A stretch of 64,000 nucleotides of DNA from Pseudomonas fluorescens (lineage in GTDB: Bacteria; Pseudomonadota; Gammaproteobacteria; Pseudomonadales; Pseudomonadaceae): the NCBI RefSeq assembly GCF_001307275.1, contig NZ_CP012831.1:1116001-1180000 (forward strand). The letters run 5' to 3'. A program made the translations under genes and the position numbers. Below the pieces are notes generated by a model. The model was given only the letters and a program-made list of their open reading frames with translations, did no database searches and had not been told where the DNA came from. Shown one piece after another: positions 8,644 to 17,655 of this stretch (position 1 is its first letter; each line of letters starts with the position of its first letter).

Positions 8644-9552
8644 TCAAGCCAAGCGCTTTTCACTTACCGCTTGCAGCGTGCTGCTTGCCGCTGCGATCAA
8701 TCGCTCAGTCAATAAGCCGAGCAACTGCCCACCATTGCGCCAATGATGCCAGTACAGCGGCACATCGATCGGTTTATCTGCCAACAATTCCACCAGCACG
8801 CCTCGTTCCAGCTGTTCGCGCACTTGCAGCTCTGGCACCAGCCCCCAGCCCAACCCCACCTCGGCAAGACGGATGAAACCTTCGGACGAGGGGCATAAAT
8901 GATGCTCGAAACCGCCCTCCACGCCCACGGACGCAAGGTAGCGATGCTGCAGGAAATCATCCGGGCCAAACACCAATGCCGGCGTACGAGCCAGTTGATC
9001 GGCCCGCACGCCGTCGGGAAAGTGCCGGGCGATGAAGGCCGGGCTGGCCAACGCCCGGTAGCGCATCGCCCCCAGCAACACGCTGCGAGCCCCCGCCACC
9101 GGGCGTTCGCTGGCGCAGACACAGGCCGCCACTTCACCGGCGCGCATGCGTTTGAGGCCCACGGTCTGGTCTTCTACCACTAGGTCGAGCAACAGGTGAT
9201 GGTCGGCGCAGAAATCTCCCACGGCAGCGGCCCACCAGGTTGCCAGGCTGTCGGCGTTCAAGGCGATGCGCAGACGCTCCGGCAGCCCCTCTTCATCCAG
9301 CGCCGGCACCAGGCTCTGCAGGTCGCGCTCGAGCAGCCGCACCTGTTGCACGTGGTTGAGCAACCGACGGCCGATTTCCGTGGGCGCTGGCGGTGTGGCA
9401 CGCACCAGAACGGGCTGACCGACACGCGCCTCCAGCAACTTGATCCGTTGGGAAATGGCCGATTGCGACAAACCCAGCACTTGGGCCGCGCGCTCGAAAC
9501 CGGCCTGCTCGACCACGGCAGCCAGGGCAGAAAGCAATTTGTAATCGAACAT
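8644..9552 (-). CDS. argP: LysR-family regulator of ArgP/IciA type
   Basis: A 302-residue LysR-type transcription factor. The N-terminal winged helix-turn-helix is at about residues 17-60 (FERAAQVLGLSQSAISQRIK), followed by a periplasmic-binding-protein-like effector domain. The FDYKLL opening and the EARVGQPVLVR wing are typical of ArgP, which in enterobacteria activates the lysine/arginine exporter gene argO in response to arginine and lysine. Its divergent neighbour here is exactly such an exporter, 98 bases away, which supports the assignment. The start at 9552 is set by the conserved MFDYK sequence. Confidence 0.85.
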   Translation of the reverse strand: MFDYKLLSALAAVVEQAGFERAAQVLGLSQSAISQRIKLLEARVGQPVLVRATPPAPTEIGRRLLNHVQQVRLLERDLQSLVPALDEEGLPERLRIALNADSLATWWAAAVGDFCADHHLLLDLVVEDQTVGLKRMRAGEVAACVCASERPVAGARSVLLGAMRYRALASPAFIARHFPDGVRADQLARTPALVFGPDDFLQHRYLASVGVEGGFEHHLCPSSEGFIRLAEVGLGWGLVPELQVREQLERGVLVELLADKPIDVPLYWHHWRNGGQLLGLLTERLIAAASSTLQAVSEKRLA

Positions 9553-9650
9553 CAGTTTCTCTAATGAGCAATCAGCAATATTGGTTTTTCTTATACATCT
9601 CGCCACAGGAGAATGGCCAGCAATTCATCAACTGACCGGGGGATAAAACG

Positions 9651-10253
9651 ATGTGGCAAAGCTATGTGAACGGGCTCTTGGTGGCGCTCGGGCTGATCAT
9701 GGCCATCGGCGCCCAGAACGCATTCGTGCTGGCCCAGAGCCTGCGCCGCGAGCACCACTTGCCGGTCGCGGCGCTGTGCATCGCCTGCGACGCCCTGTTG
9801 GTCGCCGCCGGAGTGTTCGGCTTGGCGACCTTGCTGGCCCAGAGTCCGTTGTTGCTGTCGATTGCCCGCTGGGGCGGCGCGGCGTTCCTGCTCTGGTACG
9901 GCAGTCTGGCCTTGCGCCGGGCCTGTTCGAAGCAGAGCCTGCAACAGGGTGAGAACCAGGCTGTGCGCTCGCTGCGGGCAGTGTTGCTCAGCGCGCTGGC
10001 GGTGACGCTGCTCAACCCCCACGTCTACCTCGACACCGTGCTGCTGATCGGTTCCCTCGGGGCCCAGCAGAGCGTGCCCGGCGCCTATGTGGTGGGCGCG
10101 GCCAGTGCCTCGCTGCTGTGGTTCCTCACCCTGGCCATCGGCGCCGCATGGCTGGCTCCCTGGTTGGCCCGTCCAAGCACCTGGCGGATCCTGGACCTGT
10201 TGGTGGCGGTGGTGATGTTTACCGTGGCGATGCAATTGATTGTCGCCGGCTGA
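9651..10253 (+). CDS. LysE/ArgO-family amino acid exporter
   Basis: A 200-residue inner-membrane protein with about six hydrophobic segments. It carries the family motif GAQNAFVLAQSLRREH at about residues 20-35 and the conserved LNPHVYLDTVLLIG segment near residue 125. The family exports basic amino acids, arginine in E. coli ArgO and lysine/arginine in Corynebacterium LysE. It is divergent from the ArgP-type regulator, the standard arrangement for a regulator and its target. Confidence 0.88.
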   Translation: MWQSYVNGLLVALGLIMAIGAQNAFVLAQSLRREHHLPVAALCIACDALLVAAGVFGLATLLAQSPLLLSIARWGGAAFLLWYGSLALRRACSKQSLQQGENQAVRSLRAVLLSALAVTLLNPHVYLDTVLLIGSLGAQQSVPGAYVVGAASASLLWFLTLAIGAAWLAPWLARPSTWRILDLLVAVVMFTVAMQLIVAG

Positions 10254-10428
10254 TTATTCCAAACCGCTCTGGAACCTCTATTCCACACAGTTGTTGCGTG
10301 GTTATGCCGCACCCCCGGTGCTATGATCCGACTCCTGCGCCGCAAAGAGTACAAACTCCCCGGCGCTAGTCTGGCCGCCCGTGATCGGCCTTGCGCTCAC
10401 CGCAACTGACCTGATTAGGAGAATCACC

Positions 10429-11025
10429 ATGGCTTTCGAATTGCCGCCGCTGCCCTATCCACACGACGCACTGGCGCCACACATTTCCAAAGAAACTCTG
10501 GAATACCACCACGACAAGCACCACAACACCTACGTCGTGAACCTGAACAACCTGGTGCCTGGCACCGAGTTCGAAGGCAAGACCCTGGAAGAAATCGTCA
10601 AGACTTCCTCGGGCGGTATCTTCAACAACGCCGCTCAGGTCTGGAACCACACCTTCTACTGGAACTGCCTGGCGCCAAACGCCGGCGGTCAACCAACCGG
10701 CGCCCTGGCTGAAGCCATCAACAAGGCATTCGGTTCGTTCGACAAGTTCAAGGAAGAATTCAGCAAGACCTCCATCGGCACCTTCGGTTCCGGCTGGGGC
10801 TGGCTGGTGAAAAAGGCTGACGGTTCCCTGGCCCTGGCCAGCACCATCGGTGCCGGCAACCCGCTGACCAGCGGCGACACCCCGCTGCTGACCTGCGACG
10901 TGTGGGAACACGCCTACTACATTGACTACCGCAACGTTCGTCCGAAATACGTCGAAGCGTTCTGGAACCTGGTCAACTGGAAATTCGTCGCCGAGCAGTT
11001 CGAAGGCAAAGCCTTTACTGCCTAA
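10429..11025 (+). CDS. sodB: Superoxide dismutase, Fe type
   Basis: A cytoplasmic enzyme that dismutates superoxide to oxygen and hydrogen peroxide. At 198 residues it is the usual SodB length. The four metal ligands are all visible: His27 (EYHHDKHH), His74 ([11 protein letters not shown]), Asp157 and His161 ([11 protein letters not shown]). Gln70 in the AAQVWNH motif is the position that marks iron rather than manganese enzymes. The start is fixed by [10 protein letters not shown] and an AGGAG six bases upstream; the frame itself opens earlier, at 10381. Confidence 0.97.
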   Translation: MAFELPPLPYPHDALAPHISKETLEYHHDKHHNTYVVNLNNLVPGTEFEGKTLEEIVKTSSGGIFNNAAQVWNHTFYWNCLAPNAGGQPTGALAEAINKAFGSFDKFKEEFSKTSIGTFGSGWGWLVKKADGSLALASTIGAGNPLTSGDTPLLTCDVWEHAYYIDYRNVRPKYVEAFWNLVNWKFVAEQFEGKAFTA

Positions 11026-11045
11026 GCTCGATGCCAGACAAAGGA

Positions 11046-11072
11046 AACCCGGCGCCGTGCCGGGTTTTTTTT
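11046..11072 (+). terminator. Terminator of sodB
   Basis: AACCCGGC / GCCGGGTT stem followed by eight T, 20 bases after the sodB stop codon. Confidence 0.88.
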
Positions 11073-11319
11073 GCGCGACAAAATTGATCGCCAGGCAAAT
11101 ACCTCGTGTCTGGAATCCAAGAAAAAATCCCGACGGGCCTCAAGTTGCGGTGCCTTTCAACCGACACAATGGTCGTAGAGCAATCACTCTGGAAAGAACG
11201 TATATCGGTCAGGTTTCAAGCGAAAACCCTTGTGTTTGATTGTCCCTTTGACTGACATCACAGGATTGCCAATACTCATGGCAACTTGACGCTACCCGCA
11301 CGGAACAAGGAACCACTCT

Positions 11320-13371
11320 TTGAAGCTGGAACTCAAGAACAGCTTGTCTGTGAAGTTGCTCCGGGTCGTGCTCCTTTCGGCATTGATCGTTGGCATGGTC
11401 TTGAGCTGCGCCCAGATCGTGTTCGATGCCTACAAAACCAACCAGGCCGTCGCCAGTGACGCCCAGCGTATCCTCGACATGTTCCGCGATCCATCGACCC
11501 AGGCCGTCTACAGCCTGGACCGGGAAATGGGCATGCAAGTGATCGAAGGCCTGTTCCAGGACGAAGCCGTGCGCATGGCCTCCATCGGCCATCCCCGCGA
11601 AACCATGCTCGCCGAAAAAACCCGCCCCTTGCAGCACTCCGAAAGCCGCTGGCTGACCGACCTGATCCTGGGCAAGGAGCGCACCTTCACCACGCAGCTG
11701 GTGGGACGTGGCCCCTACAGCGAATATTACGGCGACCTGAGCATTACCCTCGACACGGCCACCTACGGCGAAGGTTTCATCGTCAGCTCGGTGATCATCT
11801 TCATCTCCGGGATGCTGCGGGCCCTGGCCATGGGCCTGGTGCTGTACCTGGTCTATCACTGGCTGCTGACCAAGCCGTTGTCACGGATCATCGAGCACCT
11901 GACCGAAATCAACCCCGATCGCCCCAGTGCGCACAAGATCCCGCAGTTGCGCGGCCACGAGCAAAACGAACTGGGCCTGTGGATCAACACGGCCAACCAA
12001 CTGCTCGAATCCATCGAGCGCAACACGCACCTGCGTCACGAAGCGGAAAACAGCCTGCTGCGAATGGCCCAGTACGACTTTCTCACCGGGCTGCCCAACC
12101 GTCAGCAACTTCAACAGCAACTGGACAAGATCCTGGTGGACGCCGGACGCCTGCAACGTCGGGTGGCGGTGTTGTGTGTAGGGCTGGATGATTTCAAGGG
12201 CATCAACGAACAGTTCAGCTATCAGACCGGCGATCAGTTGCTGCTGGCCCTGGCCGATCGCCTGCGGGCCCACAGTGGGCGGCTCGGCGCACTGGCGCGG
12301 CTGGGGGGCGACCAGTTCGCCCTGGTCCAGGCCGACATCGAACAGCCTTACGAGGCCGCCGAACTGGCCCAGAGCATCCTCGATGACCTGGAAGCACCGT
12401 TCGCCATCGACGATCAGCAAATCCGCCTGCGGGCTACCATCGGCATCACCCTCTTCCCCGAAGACGGCGACAGCACCGAGAAACTGTTGCAGAAAGCCGA
12501 GCAGACCATGACCCTGGCCAAGAGCCGCTCGCGCAATCGCTATCAGTTCTACATTGCCAGCGTCGACAGCGAGATGCGCCGCCGTCGCGAACTGGAAAAA
12601 GACCTGCGCGAGGCCCTGGCCCGCGAGCAGTTCACCCTGGTGTACCAGCCACAGATCAGCTACCGCGACCTGCGGGTGGTGGGCACTGAAGCCCTGATCC
12701 GCTGGCACCATCCCGAGCACGGCCTGGTGCCGCCCGACCTGTTCATTCCCCTGGCCGAGCAGAACGGCACCATCATCGCCATCGGTGAATGGGTGCTGGA
12801 CCAGGCGTGCAGGCAATTGCGCGAATGGCACGACCAGGGTTTCCTCGACCTGCGCATGGCGGTCAATCTGTCGACAGTGCAATTGCACCACGCCGAACTG
12901 CCACGGGTGGTGAACAATCTCCTGCAGATGTACCGGCTGCCGCCACGCAGCCTGGAGCTGGAAGTCACCGAGACCGGCCTGATGGAAGACATCACCACCG
13001 CGGCCCAGCACTTGCTGAGCCTGCGTCGCTCCGGGGCGCTGATTGCCATCGATGACTTCGGCACCGGCTACTCGTCCCTGAGCTACCTCAAGAGCCTGCC
13101 GCTGGACAAGATCAAGATCGACAAGAGCTTCGTCCAGGACCTGCTCGACGACGAAGACGACGCAACCATCGTCCGGGCCATCATCCAATTGGGCAAGAGC
13201 CTGGGGATGCAGGTCATTGCCGAGGGCGTCGAGACGGTCGAGCAGGAAGCCTACATCATCGCCGAGGGCTGCCACGAAGGTCAGGGCTACTACTACAGCA
13301 AGCCGCTACCGGCGCGGGAATTGGGCCTTTACCTGAAGCAGGCCGAGCGCAGCAAGGTGTCCATCCTCTGA
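11320..13371 (+). CDS. Membrane GGDEF/EAL protein with degenerate GGDEF; probable c-di-GMP phosphodiesterase
   Basis: A 683-residue inner-membrane signalling protein. It has an N-terminal membrane helix (about 11-33), a periplasmic segment to about residue 145, a second hydrophobic stretch (about 150-185), a HAMP-like linker, a GGDEF domain (about 250-410) and an EAL domain (about 425-675). The GGDEF signature reads GGDQF: Gln replaces the catalytic Glu, so cyclase activity is unlikely. The EAL domain keeps EALIRW, DDFGTGYSS and KIDKSF, as in active phosphodiesterases. It starts at a TTG with AAGGAA upstream. It is transcribed alone. Confidence 0.9.
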   Translation: MKLELKNSLSVKLLRVVLLSALIVGMVLSCAQIVFDAYKTNQAVASDAQRILDMFRDPSTQAVYSLDREMGMQVIEGLFQDEAVRMASIGHPRETMLAEKTRPLQHSESRWLTDLILGKERTFTTQLVGRGPYSEYYGDLSITLDTATYGEGFIVSSVIIFISGMLRALAMGLVLYLVYHWLLTKPLSRIIEHLTEINPDRPSAHKIPQLRGHEQNELGLWINTANQLLESIERNTHLRHEAENSLLRMAQYDFLTGLPNRQQLQQQLDKILVDAGRLQRRVAVLCVGLDDFKGINEQFSYQTGDQLLLALADRLRAHSGRLGALARLGGDQFALVQADIEQPYEAAELAQSILDDLEAPFAIDDQQIRLRATIGITLFPEDGDSTEKLLQKAEQTMTLAKSRSRNRYQFYIASVDSEMRRRRELEKDLREALAREQFTLVYQPQISYRDLRVVGTEALIRWHHPEHGLVPPDLFIPLAEQNGTIIAIGEWVLDQACRQLREWHDQGFLDLRMAVNLSTVQLHHAELPRVVNNLLQMYRLPPRSLELEVTETGLMEDITTAAQHLLSLRRSGALIAIDDFGTGYSSLSYLKSLPLDKIKIDKSFVQDLLDDEDDATIVRAIIQLGKSLGMQVIAEGVETVEQEAYIIAEGCHEGQGYYYSKPLPARELGLYLKQAERSKVSIL

Positions 13372-13393
13372 TTCCTCTCTTCTGCCACGTTCC

Positions 13394-13492
13394 TGCAGGA
13401 ACTGGCGAAGCCTGCGATCTGTTGATCTTTCGCTCCAGACTCGATTGGCAATGGAAAGATCGCAGCCTCGCTTCGCTTGGCAGCTCCTACAG
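13394..13492. repeat. REP-like inverted repeat, third family
   Basis: Imperfect inverted repeat with outer arms CTGCAGGAACTGGCGAAGCC and GGCAGCTCCTACAG and inner arms GATCTTTC / GAAAGATC. Its sequence is unrelated to the two main REP families of the window. Confidence 0.65.
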
Positions 13493-13546
13493 ACGCTGCC
13501 GATCCCTTCATTAAATAAGAAATATTTACAACCATAACCCTTTACA

Positions 13547-13571
13547 CATAATGCAAATCTTTCGCATTATG
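13547..13571. promoter_or_regulatory. Palindrome upstream of imelysin gene; possible Fur site
   Basis: CATAATGC-N9-GCATTATG, with perfect eight-base arms. Each half gives about 12-13 of 19 matches to the classical Fur box (two overlapping, opposed alignments). Imelysin-type proteins are commonly iron-regulated, so Fur is the leading but unproven candidate. It ends 58 bases before the start codon. Confidence 0.45.
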
Positions 13572-13629
13572 TCGCAGTTTTGCGCACCCTCGCGCCTGTC
13601 CCATCCATCACCGAAGCAGGATGTTCGCC

Positions 13630-14973
13630 ATGATTCGTATGCCCCTGGCTACCGCCAGTCTGCTGGCCATCGCTATTTCCCTCGCCGGTTGCGGCGAAGG
13701 CAAAGACAAGGCCGCCGCGCCGCAAGCGCCAACGCCGGCCGCCAGCACCTCGGCACCGGTCGCCCCTGCTGCCGCCGGCAAAGTCGACGAAGCCGCCGCC
13801 AAGGCCGTTGTCGCGCACTATGCCGACATCGTCTATGCCGTCTACAGCGATGCCGAATCCACTGCGAAGACCCTGCAAACCGCCGTCGACGCGTTCCTGG
13901 CCAAGCCGAACGCCGATACCTTGAAAGCCGCCAAGGCTGCCTGGGTCGCCGCACGCGTACCGTACCTGCAAAGCGAAGTGTTCCGCTTCGGCAACACCAT
14001 CATCGACGACTGGGAAGGCCAGGTGAACGCCTGGCCCCTGGACGAAGGCCTGATCGACTACGTCGACAAATCCTACGAGCACGCCTTGGGTAACCCGGGC
14101 GCCACCGCCAACATCATCGCCAATACCGAAGTCCAGGTTGGCGAAGACAAGGTCGACGTCAAGGACATCACCCCGGAAAAACTCGCCAGCCTGAACGAGC
14201 TGGGCGGTTCCGAGGCCAACGTCGCCACCGGCTACCACGCCATCGAATTCCTGCTGTGGGGCCAGGACCTCAACGGCACCGGCCCGGGCGCCGGCAATCG
14301 CCCCGCTTCGGATTACCTGGAAGGCGCCGGTGCCACTGGCGGCCACAACGACCGTCGTCGTGCCTACCTCAAGTCCGTGACCCAACTGCTGGTCAATGAC
14401 CTGCAGGAAATGGTCGGCAACTGGAAGCCGAACGTGGCCGACAACTACCGCGCCACCCTGGAAGCCGAGCCGGCCGAAAGTGGCCTGCGCAAGATGCTGT
14501 TCGGCATGGGCAGCCTGTCCCTGGGTGAACTGGCGGGCGAGCGCATGAAGGTGTCCCTGGAAGCCAACTCGCCGGAAGACGAGCAGGATTGCTTCAGCGA
14601 CAACACCCACAACTCGCACTTCTACGATGCCAAGGGCGTGCGTAACGTGTACCTGGGCGAATACACCCGGGTCGACGGCACCAAGATGACCGGCGCCAGC
14701 CTGTCGTCCCTGGTCGCCAAGGCCGACCCGGCCGCGGACACCGCGCTCAAGGCCGACCTGGCCGACACCGAAGCCAAGATCCAGGTCATGGTCGATCACG
14801 CCAACAAGGGTGAGCACTACGACCAGTTGATCGCCGCCGGCAACACTGCCGGTAACCAGATCGTGCGCGACGCCATCGCCGCACTGGTCAAGCAGACCGG
14901 TTCGATCGAACAGGCTGCGGGCAAACTGGGCATCAGCGACCTGAACCCGGACAACGCTGATCACGAGTTCTGA
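13630..14973 (+). CDS. Imelysin-type (ICMP/M75) lipoprotein
   Basis: A 447-residue exported lipoprotein of the imelysin family, linked in several bacteria to iron uptake or periplasmic iron handling; the proposed peptidase activity is not settled. The signal ends in the lipobox LAGC, followed by an Ala/Pro-rich linker (about 25-50). The family motif GxHxxE appears as GYHAIEFLLWGQ, and a second conserved segment is DCFSDNTHNSHFYDAKG. I prefer the ATG at 13630 over 13621, because AGCAGG then lies nine bases upstream instead of touching the codon. A palindrome that may bind Fur lies upstream. Confidence 0.88.
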   Translation: MIRMPLATASLLAIAISLAGCGEGKDKAAAPQAPTPAASTSAPVAPAAAGKVDEAAAKAVVAHYADIVYAVYSDAESTAKTLQTAVDAFLAKPNADTLKAAKAAWVAARVPYLQSEVFRFGNTIIDDWEGQVNAWPLDEGLIDYVDKSYEHALGNPGATANIIANTEVQVGEDKVDVKDITPEKLASLNELGGSEANVATGYHAIEFLLWGQDLNGTGPGAGNRPASDYLEGAGATGGHNDRRRAYLKSVTQLLVNDLQEMVGNWKPNVADNYRATLEAEPAESGLRKMLFGMGSLSLGELAGERMKVSLEANSPEDEQDCFSDNTHNSHFYDAKGVRNVYLGEYTRVDGTKMTGASLSSLVAKADPAADTALKADLADTEAKIQVMVDHANKGEHYDQLIAAGNTAGNQIVRDAIAALVKQTGSIEQAAGKLGISDLNPDNADHEF

Positions 14974-15022
14974 TCAACGCCGGCTGGCTGCGGGTCAACG
15001 CAGCCAGCCAAGCCACAAAACC

Positions 15023-15112
15023 TGTGGGAGCGAGCTTGCTCGCGATAGGGGTCTATCAGTCGATATTGATGTTGGCTGGTCTACCGCTATCGCGAGCAAG
15101 CTCGCTCCCACA
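15023..15112. repeat. REPIN, first copy of a tandem duplication
   Basis: GTGGGAGCGAGC-type inverted pair, 90 bases long. The central and right part is repeated almost exactly in the next REPIN. Confidence 0.92.
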
Positions 15113-15158
15113 GTGGTTTCGGGTGTTTCAAAAATGCGAGATCAGTCATCACTGCCCT

Positions 15159-15248
15159 TGTGGGAGCGAGCTTGCTCGCGATGGGGGCATATCAGTCGAT
15201 ATTGATGTTGGCTGGTCTACCGCTATCGCGAGCAAGCTCGCTCCCACA
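15159..15248. repeat. REPIN, second copy of a tandem duplication
   Basis: Also 90 bases. From ATCAGTCGATATTGATG through the right arm it is identical to the preceding REPIN; the difference is a few bases after the left arm. The copies are 46 bases apart. Confidence 0.92.
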
Positions 15249-15265
15249 AGGGGCGTCACTGTGGT

Positions 15266-16504
15266 TCATGGCTGCAACCCGGCAAGCCGCCCTTCGATAA
15301 ACCGCCGTTCCGGCAACTGCTGCGTCAGTTCGAGCGCGCGGCGGTACGCCGCCCTCGCCTCGTCCAATCGTCCCAGTTGACGACAGAATTCCGCCTGCGC
15401 CGAATAGGCCAGGTGATAGTCGAGTAATTCCCCACGCTCCAGGATCGCCTCGACCAGGCGCAAGCCGACTTCCGGTCCGTCACGCTTGGCCAGGGCGGCA
15501 GCGCGGTTGAGTTCGATCACCGGCGACGGCACGGCCCGCAGCAGCACATCATAAAGCCCGACGATCTGCGGCCAATCGGTCTGCTCAGCCGTCGGCGCTT
15601 CGGCATGCACCGCCGCAATCGCCGCTTGCAGGCAGTACGGCCCGAACCGTCGGGTTTTCAGCGCGGCTTCCACCAACGCACAGCCCTCGGCGATCAGCTC
15701 GGCATCCCATAAGGATCGCACCTGCTCATCCAGCAGAATCAGTTCACCGGTCGACGACGTTCGCGCCGGGCGCCGGGATTCGTGCAGCAGCATCAACGCC
15801 AGCAACCCCATGACCTCGGCCTCGGGCAGCAACTCCATCAGCAGACGCCCGAGACGGATGGCTTCGCGCGTCAGGTCTTCGCGAGTCAGCTCGGCGCCCA
15901 TCGAGGCCGAATACCCTTCGTTGAACACCAGGTAGATCACCCGCAGAACGCTGTCCAGCCGCTCCGGCAGTTCCGCGCGGGACGGCACCTGATAGGGGAT
16001 CCTGGCATCGCGGATTTTCGCCTTGGCCCGCACGATGCGCTGGGCAATGGCCGCCGGGGCGGCGAGAAACGCCCGGGCGATTTGTTCGGTGGTCAGGTCG
16101 CAGACTTCCCGCAGCGTCAGGGGCACCTGGGCATCCGCCGCCAGGGCCGGGTGGCAACAGGTAAAAATCAGCCGCAGGCGATCGTCTTCCACGTCTTCGT
16201 CACTCCACGGATCCTGCTCCAGCGCTTCGAGTTGAGCGATCAACATCGGTTGGGACGCGGCGAAACGCGCGCGCCGGCGCAAACTGTCGATGGCCTTGAA
16301 GCGCCCGGCAGACACCAGCCAGGCCCGTGGGTTGTCCGGCACACCGTCGCGCTGCCAACGCTCGACCGCAATGAAAAAGGCCTCGTGCAAAGCCTCTTCC
16401 GCCAGATCGAAGTCACCCAGCAGGCGAATCAGCGTCGCCAGGATCCGCCGCGAGTCTTGCCGATAAACCTGCTCGACCCGCGCCTTGACCGTTTCGACCG
16501 ACAT
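15266..16504 (-). CDS. ECF42-type RNA polymerase sigma factor with C-terminal TPR-like domain
   Basis: A 412-residue sigma factor. It has a sigma-70 region 2 (about 1-90, with FDLAEEALHEAF), a region 4 (about 110-180) and a long C-terminal helical-repeat extension (about 185-412), the layout of group ECF42. This group has no dedicated anti-sigma factor and is typically encoded with small DGPF/YciI-type proteins, as here. The ATG overlaps the stop codon of the preceding short gene by one base (TGATG), so translation is likely coupled. Its targets are not known. Confidence 0.9.
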   Translation of the reverse strand: MSVETVKARVEQVYRQDSRRILATLIRLLGDFDLAEEALHEAFFIAVERWQRDGVPDNPRAWLVSAGRFKAIDSLRRRARFAASQPMLIAQLEALEQDPWSDEDVEDDRLRLIFTCCHPALAADAQVPLTLREVCDLTTEQIARAFLAAPAAIAQRIVRAKAKIRDARIPYQVPSRAELPERLDSVLRVIYLVFNEGYSASMGAELTREDLTREAIRLGRLLMELLPEAEVMGLLALMLLHESRRPARTSSTGELILLDEQVRSLWDAELIAEGCALVEAALKTRRFGPYCLQAAIAAVHAEAPTAEQTDWPQIVGLYDVLLRAVPSPVIELNRAAALAKRDGPEVGLRLVEAILERGELLDYHLAYSAQAEFCRQLGRLDEARAAYRRALELTQQLPERRFIEGRLAGLQP

Positions 16505-16641
16505 CAGTCGGGCATGCCTTGGGTAACCAGTGTCTCAAGCCGGCCCTGGCCCCAACCCTCAGGGAAACCCATGGCATCGTGTGCCTGGCGATCGATTGCC
16601 CGGCTGACGGATAACGCGTAAGGGGCAGCAGTGAGGTTCAT
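16504..16641 (-). pseudogene. Probable internally deleted SRPBCC/AHSA1-family gene (45-aa remnant)
   Basis: A 45-codon frame between the YciI-like gene and the sigma factor. Its first part (about 1-18, ending LSVSRAID) looks like the first strand of SRPBCC/AHSA1 proteins (commonly LxVxRxIDAP). Its end (about 22-45, DAMGFPEGWGQGRLETLV) looks like their last helix (commonly MGFHEGWGxxLDxLxxLV). The roughly 100-120 residues that should lie between are absent, with the frame kept. Such genes are frequent partners of ECF42 sigma factors. CAGGA lies upstream and the stop overlaps the sigma ATG, so it may survive as a coupling leader. The assignment rests on short matches from memory. Confidence 0.55.
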
Positions 16642-16668
16642 GAATGAAATCCTGTTTGTGATTGTTGT

Positions 16669-17013
16669 TCAGGGGTTCAGTTGGCGTACCGGTCGCACTT
16701 CAACGCAACCGACCCGGGCCGCCGGGATATTGCCGGCGACCTGGATGGCTTCGTTGAGGTCCTTGGCGTCGATCAGGTAGAAGCCCGCCAGTTGCTCCTT
16801 GGTTTCGGCGAAGGGGCCGTCGGTGATCGACAGCTTGCCGCCACGCATGCGCACCGTGGTGGCGGTCTGTACCGACTCCAGGGCTTCGGCGGCCAGCATG
16901 CGCCCACTGCCCTGGATCGATTCGGCATAGGCCATGCACTCGGCGTCCTCCGGGCTGTCGGGCGAGTTGTGCAGCGTCTGTTCGTTGCTATACACCAGGC
17001 ATAGGTACTTCAT
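16669..17013 (-). CDS. YciI-like DGPF-domain protein
   Basis: A 114-residue protein of the YciI/DGPF family. The family motif DGPFAETKEQLAGFYLID is in the middle, and MKYLCLVY opens the ferredoxin-like fold. Proteins of this type are encoded next to ECF42 sigma factors and are thought to form dimeric enzymes or sensors of unknown substrate. The start at 17013 has GGAG nine bases upstream. It is the second gene of a minus-strand run that ends with the sigma factor. Confidence 0.88.
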   Translation of the reverse strand: MKYLCLVYSNEQTLHNSPDSPEDAECMAYAESIQGSGRMLAAEALESVQTATTVRMRGGKLSITDGPFAETKEQLAGFYLIDAKDLNEAIQVAGNIPAARVGCVEVRPVRQLNP

Positions 17014-17080
17014 GGAAGGCTCCGTGTTCGGACTGATCAACTATGGACGGCAGAATGACGCTCGGCGAAAAAACCGACGA

Positions 17081-17515
17081 TCAGGGTTGCAGGTCGAACA
17101 GCGCCGTCCCGGCCATCGGGTCGAACGGAGCGGACCAATGTTCATGGACGATCCGCCATTGTCCGGCTACACGCTGGTAGCAGGCCGTCACACGCATCCA
17201 GCAGGCCTGCTCCTCGCCTTTTTCGTTGGTGCCGCCGCAATAGGCCAGCCAGTGGGCAAAGGCGATGTTGTCGGCCGGGGTAATCTTGACCTGATGAAAG
17301 TCGAACTTGTGCGGGCCGGGGCACATTTCCATACACGCTTGCCAATGGGCCCGGTAAGCGGTCTTGCCCTTGAATTGCAGGGCCTGGATGGCATCGAACG
17401 AGACAATGCTCTCGTCATAGAGCGCCATGACTTTTTCGACGTCCTTGGCCATGACGGCTTGGCGGTAGGTGTCGATCAAGGCCTGGATCTGGGTTTCAGT
17501 GGCTTGGGTATTCAT
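17081..17515 (-). CDS. SnoaL/NTF2-like domain protein
   Basis: A 144-residue single-domain protein with an NTF2/SnoaL-like fold pattern: the N-terminal helix TQIQALIDTYRQAVMAKDVEKVMALY, then strands including YRAHWQACMEM, and a terminal WRIVHEHWSAPF strand. Members include ketosteroid isomerase-like enzymes and binding proteins; no specific reaction is assigned. GGAGAA precedes the ATG at 17515. It is the first gene of the likely operon with the YciI-like gene, the SRPBCC remnant and the ECF42 sigma gene. Confidence 0.82.
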   Translation of the reverse strand: MNTQATETQIQALIDTYRQAVMAKDVEKVMALYDESIVSFDAIQALQFKGKTAYRAHWQACMEMCPGPHKFDFHQVKITPADNIAFAHWLAYCGGTNEKGEEQACWMRVTACYQRVAGQWRIVHEHWSAPFDPMAGTALFDLQP

Positions 17516-17655
17516 GGTGATTCTCCGCAGTTTTTTGTTGAAGACACCCTTTGTCGTTTGGAGAAACAGCGAATCGACAATCCAACAAAAATAATTCAAA
17601 GAGAAAATTCGCTAGAATCCAAGTCCTATTCTGCCGGCACACATTGGACGTTTCT

